Assembly: GCA_950097225.1 (NCBI GenBank)
Contig: CATNCE010000011.1
Coordinates: forward strand, 1-43,744
DNA from: an uncultured Bacilli bacterium
GTDB taxonomy: Bacteria; Bacillota_I; Bacilli_A; RF39; UBA660
Length of the DNA: 43,744 nt
Direction of reading: 5' to 3'
Shown: in pieces, positions 34,001 to 40,190 of the stretch
Layout of the letters: each line of letters starts with the position of its first letter
Position numbering within the stretch: the stretch's first letter is position 1
Position numbers and translations under genes: made by a program
The notes under the pieces: generated by a model
What the model saw: only the letters and a program-made list of their open reading frames with translations
Told to the model about the DNA's origin: nothing
Databases searched by the model: none

Positions 34001-34788
34001 GTATTTATGATTACGATAGAAATGATATAAATGTTGTTCAACAAATGCTTTTACGGCCAAGCTATTTTGAAGCCATTAAAAATATTTATGATGCTAACAA
34101 TGATGGAAAATTAGATGCTTTAGATTTGTTAATAGTTCAAAAAATTATTGACAAAACGATGAGTAATAATAAAAAAGTCTCAGGTATTTTTACAATAAAT
34201 ACAGCTAATCCTAAGCATTGTATCACCTTATCAGCTTACGGACAGACATTATTTGATTTAGGTATAGGAATGTTATATGTAGCAAATGCCGATTTTGGTC
34301 AAGCTTCTGTAGGAGGACGAAATATAATTGTTGGCGATGATGAAGGCGATTGTATTTGGCAATTATGGATACAACAAGGGGCATCTCCACGTTTAGTTAT
34401 AGAAACATACAATACTGCTTATGCCGTAGGATTATCAACGTCTGATCAACGACTTAAACATGATATTGATTTTACAAAAATAAAAGCTCTTCCTCTGATT
34501 GAAAAAATTAATCATAGAGAATTTGTTTATAATAACGATGAAAATAATGAACTTGTAAAAATAGGTTATATTGACGATGAACTTCAAGAAATAGATGAAC
34601 AATTAGTTTTTGAAGTAGGAAAAGATAAAATCAAACAAATTAATCAATTATACTTAGAAGCACTTTTATCAAAGGGAGAACAAGAGCTATATCAATTGCT
34701 TAAAAAACAACAAGAACAAATTGATGAGTTAAAAGATAGAGTAACTAAACTAGAAAAAGAAAGAGGTAATTATGAAGAAATTAAGTAG
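31024..34788 (+). CDS. Tail hub/fibre with carbohydrate-binding, dockerin-like and S74 chaperone domains
   Basis: A 1254-residue multidomain protein. Residues about 1-340 look like a tail hub or endopeptidase-type base (SLNWDGGDWEDSKSWTSTLK). Several beta domains follow; residues about 755-915 (GGTNLLPGTQLL through GVKLEHGNKNTDWDPSP) have the pattern of a carbohydrate-binding jelly roll. Residues about 1020-1045 form one dockerin-like calcium loop (DANNDGKLDALD). Residues about 1137-1254 begin STSDQRLKHDI, the Peptidase_S74 intramolecular chaperone that trims itself off after folding. It should bind the host cell surface. Confidence 0.82.
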   Translation: MSIITNINDSDLRSFKVNDEIVVDKNVIGEFIKNSAQLTILNKNHTYDSLEKTYLNINKFGLWHVDDLKNNEESVEANLTLSDLSIKFDEDYEDSFSFPATLGEWATWIGNKTGVPLKGTFLNSNKILKEKPYLGNNPKYRTAVKIIAKYACGWAEVNEDKTYSIRWFDDSVEEIEDWESFKHGNETSATNILILSTGVTENNVRYPEQIPTTPHELRIEDDWLVIDRYDISKSIFEQINGFLYTPITELILPYGLLEFKVGQKIRTKDFELNDIETYITSHSLNWDGGDWEDSKSWTSTLKMNELKETTTKYQYSNSIESRVGRTEINCDKNNKKIDMLVEDVDTIEKDITTSKTATGNPIEIDDAGEYPLKSIKIEGKSQEIINYLKNEGKNASMNGVTYTFNEDGSITIKGTATNTSYAMILGESLFDYSKERFKIETDYVASGWYNSNIRLIGRGTDSKYYNIYQGNVADIKNVSLSLVYIQVVTGATIDETIYPMISNKASSFVPPGTWLKLISSNKNLFNSNDCISFNGHIANGILSYNSGNKVLVFPCAPNKKYAISKKSGDRFRIGSYPTFANKGITLNNYISNDNTNILTITTGSNDKYLYIEYWVNIEEASEKEIINSIQIETNEPTEYIAHEENTALIDLNIYNDSGKIIAHYEINDEEIFKNGVLSKKDGETHSLPYTILNMNKGYNYVTLNDELYPNMEIEYLLDSKLNDTYVSKSQFAMESDKIHLEVSKKLDNIDIGGTNLLPGTQLLDNSKIDIKSNLKLNAYKNFSSSSLDLTNSTINYDDCLRWYETLTLEPNNEYTLSFYAKGTKVRTYIYPDAILQGTSSQGLSTNITDGKIEFSLTSEWRKYWVTYKTLSNISGKKSLLFRVLKGENAEICGVKLEHGNKNTDWDPSPNDIKAELELKVSKNDSNQIVSMLNASADEITFAGGSKINISTVGKLIISAGNFRLDAAGNITATGGTIGGFSLSKNSFSTNINGIYDYDRNDINVVQQMLLRPSYFEAIKNIYDANNDGKLDALDLLIVQKIIDKTMSNNKKVSGIFTINTANPKHCITLSAYGQTLFDLGIGMLYVANADFGQASVGGRNIIVGDDEGDCIWQLWIQQGASPRLVIETYNTAYAVGLSTSDQRLKHDIDFTKIKALPLIEKINHREFVYNNDENNELVKIGYIDDELQEIDEQLVFEVGKDKIKQINQLYLEALLSKGEQELYQLLKKQQEQIDELKDRVTKLEKERGNYEEIK

Positions 34789-34969
34789 TTTAATATTAAT
34801 AATAATAAACATAATGTTAATTATACTGATTTTTAACATTAAAACTGAAATTCCAGAAGATGTAAACGGCGATGGAGAAGTCAATGCTCTGGATTTACTG
34901 ATTGTACAAAAATATATATTAAAAGAAAATGAAGGAGAAAAAGATGGAAGAATTTATAACAATAATTAA
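34772..34969 (+). CDS. Small membrane-anchored protein with one dockerin-like loop
   Basis: A 65-residue protein overlapping the end of the fibre gene. A hydrophobic N-terminal segment (about residues 6-22) is a signal or anchor. It is followed by a single calcium-binding loop (DVNGDGEVNALD) and helix (LLIVQKYIL) almost identical to those in the fibre protein. It overlaps the holin start. It may be a surface or lysis-linked calcium-binding protein; function unknown. Confidence 0.65.
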   Translation: MKKLSSLILIIINIMLIILIFNIKTEIPEDVNGDGEVNALDLLIVQKYILKENEGEKDGRIYNNN

Positions 34970-35294
34970 ATCAATAACAGAGATAAAAACTCTGTTTTTA
35001 TTATGTGGAATGTTTATTTTCACAGATGTAATAACAGGATATTTGAAAGCTTTGAAATTTCAAAAAATTAATTCGAGCATATCTCGAGATGGATATATAA
35101 AAAAATTAGCTTGGATAATAGCATTAGTATTAGGATTTGCCATTGATTTACTAACAGGAGTTAATATTTTCCTAGTAGGTAGTGCTACAGTTTGCATTTC
35201 GACAGAAGCAATATCTTTTTATGAAAATCTTGGAGAGTTAGGCATTAACTTGCCTTTTTCTAAATATTTTGAAAAGTTGAAGGATGAGAAGTGA
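34944..35294 (+). CDS. Phage holin (phage_holin_4 type)
   Basis: A 116-residue membrane protein. ATG 34944 lies at good distance from AAGGAGA; an in-frame ATG at 34929 would place that site inside the gene. Three hydrophobic stretches are visible, with the family pattern FTDVITGYLKALKFQKINSSISRDGYIKKLAW. It should permeabilise the membrane to release or activate the endolysin encoded next. Confidence 0.85.
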   Translation: MEEFITIIKSITEIKTLFLLCGMFIFTDVITGYLKALKFQKINSSISRDGYIKKLAWIIALVLGFAIDLLTGVNIFLVGSATVCISTEAISFYENLGELGINLPFSKYFEKLKDEK

Positions 35295-35298
35295 TCGT

Positions 35299-36051
35299 AT
35301 GGCAGTAATAAAATATAAGAGCTCAGACAAAATTCAAATAAGTGCACATTTTAATACAAATGAATTTAAATGTAAATGTGGCAAGAATCATGAAATATTA
35401 ATTGATAGTGAGTTAGTTTCTTTGCTTGAAAGCTTAAGAACAGAACTTAATGCTAAGTCATGTATTATCTATAGTGCATATCGATGCCCAACACATGATA
35501 AAAATGTCGGTGGTAGTGGCAAAGGAAGCCATACTCAAGGAAAAGCTGTTGATTGTTACTTTATAGGACAAGATGGGAAAAGGATTCCCTCGCAAAAAGT
35601 ATGCCTTGCTTTAGAAGATATGGGGCACAAAAAGGGTATTGGTTATCGATGTGGAGGTGGCTCGAATGAAAGTGGCCAAACGCATACCGATGTTGCCAAT
35701 CGCAAGTGGTATGGTGACGAATCAATAAAAGCTTATAGAACTAAATCTTGTTGTTCTTCGTATTATGAATACTTTGGTATAAAGAAAGATAATGTGGTAG
35801 TCAATACGTATACAGGCGTATTTCCTAAATTACCAAGTAGAGGATACTTTAAAAACGGAGACAAAGGGATAGAAGTAAAAAATCTACAAAGATTTTTAAA
35901 CTGGGCAGTTAATGCAAAATTAGCTGTAGATGGAATTGTCGGAGTAAAAACTATAGCAGCAGTGAAACTTTTTCAAAAGAAAGTCAATACAAAGCAAGAT
36001 GGACTATTTGGGAAAAATAGTTTATCAAAAGCAAAAGAATTTAAAAAATAA
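35299..36051 (+). CDS. Endolysin: M15 peptidase with peptidoglycan-binding domain
   Basis: A 250-residue lysin. The N-terminal domain (residues about 10-150) is an M15_3-type zinc peptidase; SAYRCPTHDKNVGG, SHTQGKAVDC and the later HTDV carry the expected metal ligands. A linker leads to a C-terminal PG_binding_1 domain (GDKGIEVKNLQRFLNWAV, VDGIVGVKTIAAVKLFQ). It should cut cell-wall peptides at lysis. ATG 35299 fits the GAAGTGA site better than 35284, where the frame opens. A terminator follows. Confidence 0.88.
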   Translation: MAVIKYKSSDKIQISAHFNTNEFKCKCGKNHEILIDSELVSLLESLRTELNAKSCIIYSAYRCPTHDKNVGGSGKGSHTQGKAVDCYFIGQDGKRIPSQKVCLALEDMGHKKGIGYRCGGGSNESGQTHTDVANRKWYGDESIKAYRTKSCCSSYYEYFGIKKDNVVVNTYTGVFPKLPSRGYFKNGDKGIEVKNLQRFLNWAVNAKLAVDGIVGVKTIAAVKLFQKKVNTKQDGLFGKNSLSKAKEFKK

Positions 36052-36055
36052 AAAT

Positions 36056-36083
36056 ACCGAGATTAATTTCTCGGTGTTTTTTT
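36056..36083 (+). terminator. Terminator of the late operon
   Basis: ACCGAGA (36056-36062) pairs with TCTCGGT (36069-36075), loop TTAATT, followed by GTTTTTTT. It ends the lysis cassette and isolates the accessory genes to the right. Confidence 0.88.
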
Positions 36084-36160
36084 GTGCTCTAATAACATAA
36101 AACGACAAATATCGACAACAATAAGTGATAGTATATACAACTCGAAAGGGAGAATTTGTT

Positions 36161-36325
36161 ATGTATAGAGAATTATCTTTTAAAGAGATAGACAAGTTTA
36201 TTAAGAAGTATTTGAATATCAATGATCCTTACATTGATAAAATATGGCATATTAGTGTCATAGAATATAATGGAGTAAAAGAATATAGAATCAATTATAA
36301 ATATACTTTAAGAGTGTATAAATAA
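36161..36325 (+). CDS. Small accessory protein
   Basis: A 54-residue protein with ATG 36161 behind AAAGGGAG. It has an N-terminal helix (SFKEIDKFIKKYL) and a C-terminal beta part (YRINYKYTLRVYK). It lies alone between the late terminator and the DUF3800 gene, after a CGACAA direct repeat at 36103 and 36113. Its position suggests a partner of the DUF3800 module, but no function is known. Confidence 0.55.
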   Translation: MYRELSFKEIDKFIKKYLNINDPYIDKIWHISVIEYNGVKEYRINYKYTLRVYK

Positions 36326-36375
36326 AGTGTCGAAATAAACAAGATTATATGATATTATTTAGTTGGTGATTTTAA

Positions 36376-37134
36376 ATGAATGACAATACAACTAATCCTA
36401 ATCTGCAGACTATATTTATATTAATGGACGATTCTGGAAAACTAAATAAGAACGAAAACTCGTGTATATATGGCGGATTGTTTTTTTATTCTTCTAACGA
36501 TTATATGAACTTTGTAAATCAATACAAATCTATTATAGATAGTCTTAAGTGTAAATATTGTAAACAAAATAAGTCAAAATGTAATGGTAATTGCGTAGAA
36601 ATAAAAGGAACTACCATAATGGCACCAAAAGATAAAAGACATATTTTTAATCTAGTAAAAACAGAAAAGAACTTTGGTGTTTTTATTAAAAATGACAGAA
36701 TTTATGATGGTATAATGCAAGATAAATCTGCTAGAGGAAGATTTTGTGACTATGCACAAAAAAGAATCATAAAGGAAATCGTTTTATACTCAATTTCTAA
36801 TAATTTCATCGATCCAAATTTACCATTAAATCTTTATATAAAAATTGACAACTCCAAAACCAAGAGTAATGGATACTATAATTTAGAAGATAGTATATAT
36901 GAAGAACTTGTTAATGGAATAATAAATTACGATTATTCATTTATACACAAGCCAATAATAAAATCTTCTTTAAAAGTAAAAGTAAAAAATTATGATTCAA
37001 AGACAAATTTTGGTATACAAAGTGCAGATATTATGGCACATTATTTACATAGTCAGTACGAACAATATATATCTAATAATAAAAATATAAGTTCGACAAC
37101 TAGCTTTATTGAAGTAAAATTATTTCTTCCATAG
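36376..37134 (+). CDS. DUF3800 protein (RNase-H-like fold)
   Basis: A 252-residue accessory protein. DUF3800 motifs are visible: IFILMDDSGKL at the N-terminus (first acidic residues), EIKGTTIM in the middle, and GIQSADIMAHYLHS near the C-terminus (last Asp). These are the expected metal-binding residues of an RNase-H-like nuclease. Residues about 57-70 carry a CKYCKQNKSKCNGNC insertion, likely a zinc site. It sits at the right end of the prophage, where defence and lysogenic-conversion genes gather. It converges on a small RNA with which it shares a terminator. Confidence 0.85.
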   Translation: MNDNTTNPNLQTIFILMDDSGKLNKNENSCIYGGLFFYSSNDYMNFVNQYKSIIDSLKCKYCKQNKSKCNGNCVEIKGTTIMAPKDKRHIFNLVKTEKNFGVFIKNDRIYDGIMQDKSARGRFCDYAQKRIIKEIVLYSISNNFIDPNLPLNLYIKIDNSKTKSNGYYNLEDSIYEELVNGIINYDYSFIHKPIIKSSLKVKVKNYDSKTNFGIQSADIMAHYLHSQYEQYISNNKNISSTTSFIEVKLFLP

Positions 37135-37137
37135 AAA

Positions 37138-37159
37138 AAAAGAGCAGTTTTGCTCTTTT
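37138..37159. terminator. Bidirectional terminator shared by DUF3800 gene and small RNA
   Basis: AAAAGAGCA (37138-37146) pairs perfectly with TGCTCTTTT (37151-37159) around a GTTT loop. T-runs are present on both sides, so it can stop the rightward DUF3800 transcript and the leftward RNA. Confidence 0.85.
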
Positions 37160-37240
37160 TCCCCTAACTGAGAAGGTGCTAAGCACTAAATTCGAAATCA
37201 TACATCAGTTATAGACCTGACGAGACAATCATCTCCGGTA
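37138..37240 (-). ncRNA. Small RNA convergent with the DUF3800 gene
   Basis: A transcript of about 100-110 nt on the minus strand, from near 37240 to the shared terminator. A perfect 7-bp helix (37211-37205 with 37171-37165) encloses a short GTGC/GCAC hairpin (37186-37183 with 37179-37176). The 5' part forms an ACC/GGT-closed hairpin containing GAGA/TCTC (37235-37232 with 37225-37222). No reading frame with a ribosome binding site is present. Structured RNAs next to DUF3800 genes are known from comparative RNA surveys; whether this belongs to one of those families needs a covariance search. Confidence 0.72.
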
Positions 37241-37245
37241 ACTTA

Positions 37246-37284
37246 TTTATACCATAAATAATATCATATTGTCAAATATGATAT
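37246..37284 (-). promoter_or_regulatory. Promoter and palindromic operator of the small RNA
   Basis: On the minus strand: TTGACA (37275-37270), an 18-bp spacer, TATAAA (37251-37246) with an extended TGG. A perfect 10-bp inverted repeat with a 4-bp centre (37261-37270 and 37275-37284) overlies the -35 element, so a dimeric repressor could switch the RNA off. Confidence 0.78.
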
Positions 37285-37330
37285 CACTCAAGGTATTAAT
37301 AATATATGTAAAATTAACATATTTATGATA

Positions 37331-37813
37331 TCATTTTTTATATTTAGAGAACTTTAATTTTTTTTCATTCCAACTAGGATATAGACTAATGAAATATTGC
37401 TTAGCTTGTTCTTTCATTTGTTTCCTTTTTGTTGATCTTTCAAATAATTCATGACATCGTTCACAATTAGTCATAATATTTTGCTCAATTCCTAAGCCTA
37501 ATTGACTTCTTTTTATATAATGTGAATTAGCTAAATTCCATGGAACAAGAGTGCCACAAAAGATACATCTATGTTTATCTCTTTCCCACACTTTCTTTTT
37601 TAATGCAGTAGGGATATCAGTAGCTTCAGTCAATTTATGTTTTTTCCCTTTTACTGCAGACCTCTGCATTTTTTTCTGCAGTGATTTTGTAGAGTTTTCA
37701 TATTCCTTATATTCACATCCCGAACATAATTCTTTTGAAACTCTTTCCTTATTATATATGCACCATACGCCTTTATTAATTTTTTGTTTCATATACTTAC
37801 AATTTTTGCTCAT
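37331..37813 (-). CDS. HNH endonuclease-like protein
   Basis: A 160-residue protein. The N-terminus has a CKYMKQ...CIYNKE...CSGCEY cysteine set, and the C-terminal half has an HNH core: RCIFCGTLVPWNLANSHYIKRSQLGLGIEQNIMTNCERCHELFE, with two CxxC knuckles and the catalytic His. Phage HNH proteins of this type usually sit beside the terminase and assist packaging. Here it lies alone at the far right, on the opposite strand, upstream of the small RNA. It may be a moved packaging nuclease or part of the accessory module. Confidence 0.8.
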   Translation of the reverse strand: MSKNCKYMKQKINKGVWCIYNKERVSKELCSGCEYKEYENSTKSLQKKMQRSAVKGKKHKLTEATDIPTALKKKVWERDKHRCIFCGTLVPWNLANSHYIKRSQLGLGIEQNIMTNCERCHELFERSTKRKQMKEQAKQYFISLYPSWNEKKLKFSKYKK

Positions 37814-37907
37814 AATGATTTTAAAAAAATTACTCCATAATTACTCCGAAGTATATGAAATGAGAGTAAAAAACATAAAAATAAGTAAATTTCAATACAA
37901 TAATTGT

Positions 37908-37994
37908 ACGAAATTACGTTGTTTTGTAATAAACAATTAACCCTACATTGGGCGCCATTTAGTAGATACAAGAAACAACGAAATTACGTTGTTT
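37908..37994. repeat. 17-bp direct repeat near the right junction
   Basis: ACGAAATTACGTTGTTT occurs at 37908-37924 and again at 37978-37994, 70 bp apart. The second copy forms the loop and 3' arm of the terminator at 37970. It could be part of a recombination site or a duplicated terminator arm. Confidence 0.6.
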
Positions 37995-38006
37995 CTTTTC
38001 TTTTTT
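37970..38006 (+). terminator. Strong terminator at the prophage right edge
   Basis: AAGAAACAACG (37970-37980) pairs perfectly with CGTTGTTTCTT (37987-37997), loop AAATTA, followed by TTCTTTTTT. It is rightward; the leftward side also has an A-rich flank. No gene ends directly before it, which suggests the original upstream host gene was displaced by the insertion. Confidence 0.8.
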
Positions 38007-38180
38007 ACCAAATTTGTTGATTTTATAAAAAACGTTTAAAATCGTATAAATATAGGTACGTTAAGTACAAAAATTATAATTCACTCCTTATAATACATAG
38101 AAATAGCTGGCAGTTTGGATAACTCCTTATGTGTACATTAAATTATTAAAAGATTTAAAATCGGAAAGGAAGATTTAATA

Positions 38181-38537
38181 ATGGAAATAGAAAACGAATT
38201 AATTGATTTTGATAGCATAGATGCAATTATTAGCTTAAATTCATATGAAAAAAAAGAGATAAATAAAATTGAATTAAATGATGAAACTAAGCGTTTTGTA
38301 GAAAGGATAATAAATAAATATAATAAATATGCAAGAGATAGAAATTTCGATATAAATACTAGCTCTGATGAACGCAGGATTATTTTTACTGCATTACTAG
38401 AATTGTTCCCAAATGATCAAAGTAAATTATACAAAGATATTAAAGAAGATATTGAAACAAATAATTATAAATTATTTTTCAAAGATAAATGGAAATTACA
38501 AAACTATGAAGGGCTTCAATTAGTATACGATGATTAA
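38181..38537 (+). CDS. Hypothetical host protein
   Basis: A 118-residue acidic, helical protein behind GGAAAGGAAG. No family recognised. It is the first gene after the prophage and may be a host gene or a last phage accessory gene. Confidence 0.55.
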   Translation: MEIENELIDFDSIDAIISLNSYEKKEINKIELNDETKRFVERIINKYNKYARDRNFDINTSSDERRIIFTALLELFPNDQSKLYKDIKEDIETNNYKLFFKDKWKLQNYEGLQLVYDD

Positions 38538-38613
38538 AACGAATCTTGAGCATATTCATCTAGGCATTGAAGATATAAAAATATTCTAAATTATACTTTT
38601 AATGCCTTTAATA

Positions 38614-38642
38614 TTGAACATATAAACATTATTTGTTATAAT
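38614..38642 (+). promoter_or_regulatory. Promoter of the LysM-like gene
   Basis: TTGAAC (38614-38619), a 17-bp spacer, TATAAT (38637-38642) with an extended TG. The ribosome binding site TAGGAAG follows about 12 bp downstream of the -10. Confidence 0.7.
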
Positions 38643-38667
38643 GACTCTATGATAGGAAGTGTAGTTT

Positions 38668-39792
38668 ATGCAAGATTTTAGTCGAGCAGAAGGTTCAAAG
38701 AATCATCGAGCATCATTTTATAAAGCATCAAACAATATAATCGATTATATTCAATATCTTCAAAATAAGTATCGCGGTTTATCTGAACGTTTAGAAGAAG
38801 CCCGAAAAGAACGCGCTGCAATAATCGAGGAAACTATTCAACTTTTAAAAAATAATAAAGTAAAACTTGGAAAACAATTGGGACGCTGCAATAATGCAGA
38901 GATAAATCGTGAATTGTTAAATGCAATTAACACTTTAAACTACATCGAAAAAGAAAAAGTTCAAATAAATTTAATTAAAATAAACAATCGTTATGAACTA
39001 ATATGTTCACTAGGTAGACAATTAGAAGCATTAAGTGAAAACTTAACCAGATATCGCGTTTTAGAAAATGACTATGATGAGGAAGTAGAGATTATATTGC
39101 CAAGAAAAAATAAATCTAACACTAATTCTGAAAAAGATGCAGAACCAATTGATGTCCCTTCCAAAAAGGAAGCTCAAACTACTAGTGCTCTTGAAACAGA
39201 AGAAGGTCTTGCCGAAGACAAGTTAGAAAAAGTCGTTGCAATCAAGCCAGCAAATGCTAATCTTGCACAACAATTAGAGCAAATACATGAATCTTATCAA
39301 GATGAAGTCTCTACAGACCATAATGATGAAAGTGCTGAGTTAACAGAAACTGAAACATCAGAGATTTATCAAGAAAGTGAAGATATATACATTGATCCAG
39401 AAAAACTATTTGACACTCAAGAGATGGTAGCGATCCAAAGCGAGGTTGACTATGCACTAGATGCAAATGATAATTCATCCGATTATTACCAAGAAGATGA
39501 AAATCAAGTTGATGATGAAAACGACTATGTATTATTCACGATAAATGCCAAAATAACCTTAGCAGAAATAGCAAAAAATGTATATCAAGATGAAAACTGT
39601 TGGGAAGATATATACTATTATGGAGATAACCAAGAAAAAATTGATTTAAAAGCCCTTGAAAATGAATTAACAGTTGAAGAGATTGTATCCTCTCCAGGAT
39701 ATTTAGCAGATGTAACATTGCAATTTCCAACATCATTAGAGGTAAGAAAAGAAAAATCTGAAGAAACTATCTCGCGCTCTCGAGCAGCATAA
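38668..39792 (+). CDS. Host protein with coiled coil and C-terminal LysM-like domain
   Basis: A 374-residue protein. The first 130 residues are helical with a long coiled coil, followed by an acidic, low-complexity linker (about residues 140-285). The C-terminal stretch (YVLFTINAKITLAEIAKNVYQDENCWEDIYYYGDN, ending in LQFPTSLEV) has the LysM pattern that binds peptidoglycan. No signal peptide is seen. This build recalls SafA- or YgaU-type envelope or spore proteins; role is inferred. Confidence 0.65.
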   Translation: MQDFSRAEGSKNHRASFYKASNNIIDYIQYLQNKYRGLSERLEEARKERAAIIEETIQLLKNNKVKLGKQLGRCNNAEINRELLNAINTLNYIEKEKVQINLIKINNRYELICSLGRQLEALSENLTRYRVLENDYDEEVEIILPRKNKSNTNSEKDAEPIDVPSKKEAQTTSALETEEGLAEDKLEKVVAIKPANANLAQQLEQIHESYQDEVSTDHNDESAELTETETSEIYQESEDIYIDPEKLFDTQEMVAIQSEVDYALDANDNSSDYYQEDENQVDDENDYVLFTINAKITLAEIAKNVYQDENCWEDIYYYGDNQEKIDLKALENELTVEEIVSSPGYLADVTLQFPTSLEVRKEKSEETISRSRAA

Positions 39793-39802
39793 CGAGGATA
39801 CT

Positions 39803-40051
39803 ATGGTTTTCTCAGTAAAAAATGTAATTGAATTATCTGGCGGAAAGAAGTATATTGTTGCTGATACTTTAGAGATCAATAACATATGGTATTATTACTT
39901 ATATGAAATCGACAGTGAAGAAAAAATTATAAAAGACGTCAAGCGTATTATTACCACAGTGAGTGAAAATAACAATATTCTTGTAAAAAGTATTAACGGA
40001 ACTTTAGCAACTGAGATTGAAACAAAATTTAAAGAACGTCAAAATATTTAG
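39803..40051 (+). CDS. Small hypothetical host protein
   Basis: An 82-residue protein 10 bp after the LysM-like gene. It begins MVFSVKNVIELSGGKKYIVAD and looks like a small beta barrel, similar in style to short bacterial proteins of unknown function linked to protein turnover or envelope genes. It ends at a terminator. Confidence 0.55.
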   Translation: MVFSVKNVIELSGGKKYIVADTLEINNIWYYYLYEIDSEEKIIKDVKRIITTVSENNNILVKSINGTLATEIETKFKERQNI

Positions 40052-40072
40052 ACCTTTTAAAGGTCTTTTTCT
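40050..40072 (+). terminator. Terminator after the small host gene
   Basis: AGACC/GGTCT stem with a TTTTAAA-type loop (40050-40066) followed by TTTTTCTTT. It overlaps the stop codon of the upstream gene. Confidence 0.75.
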
Positions 40073-40128
40073 TTGGAAAAAAACATGAATTACGTAGCCC
40101 GCATATGCGTTTTTTAGAAAAAGTCAAA

Positions 40129-40157
40129 TTGACAAATATGAGCAATTTTGATAAAAT
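40129..40157 (+). promoter_or_regulatory. Promoter of the wall hydrolase gene
   Basis: A perfect TTGACA (40129-40134), 17 bp, then TAAAAT (40152-40157) with an extended TG. GAGGAGG lies before the start at 40191. Confidence 0.82.
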
Positions 40158-40190
40158 AATCATCGTTCGACTAAAAGAGGAGGACCAGAA

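Larger units (their letters stand above)
36347..37269. repeat. 15-bp inverted repeat flanking the DUF3800-RNA module
   Basis: ATATGATATTATTTA occurs at 36347-36361 on the plus strand, just before the DUF3800 start, and at 37269-37255 on the minus strand, inside the spacer of the small RNA promoter. It is identical over 15 bp. It places the same motif in both promoter regions, so both may respond to one regulator. Confidence 0.65.
37814..38180. other. Gap between prophage and host genes
   Basis: No convincing gene. It holds two AATTACTCC copies (near 37831 and 37843), a 17-bp direct repeat and a strong terminator (listed separately), and A+T-rich sequence with a TATAAT at 38089-38094. The right phage-host junction most likely lies here, but the exact point cannot be set without the other end. 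Confidence 0.5.

Noticed and set aside
36103..36140. A standard promoter before the 54-residue gene built on the CGACAA repeats
   Set aside because: No combination gives a good -35/-10 pair at 16-18 bp, so only the direct repeat is reported.
37551..37940. A 129-residue plus-strand frame over the HNH gene
   Set aside because: It is antisense to the HNH domain, has no ribosome binding site and a composition expected of a shadow.
38017..38050. Promoter TTGATT...TATAAA before the first host gene
   Set aside because: The spacing is about 22 bp, too long for a normal promoter.
40101..40116. CGCATATGCG palindrome followed by six T's as a terminator
   Set aside because: The palindrome has no room for a loop and a clear terminator already exists at 40050-40072.
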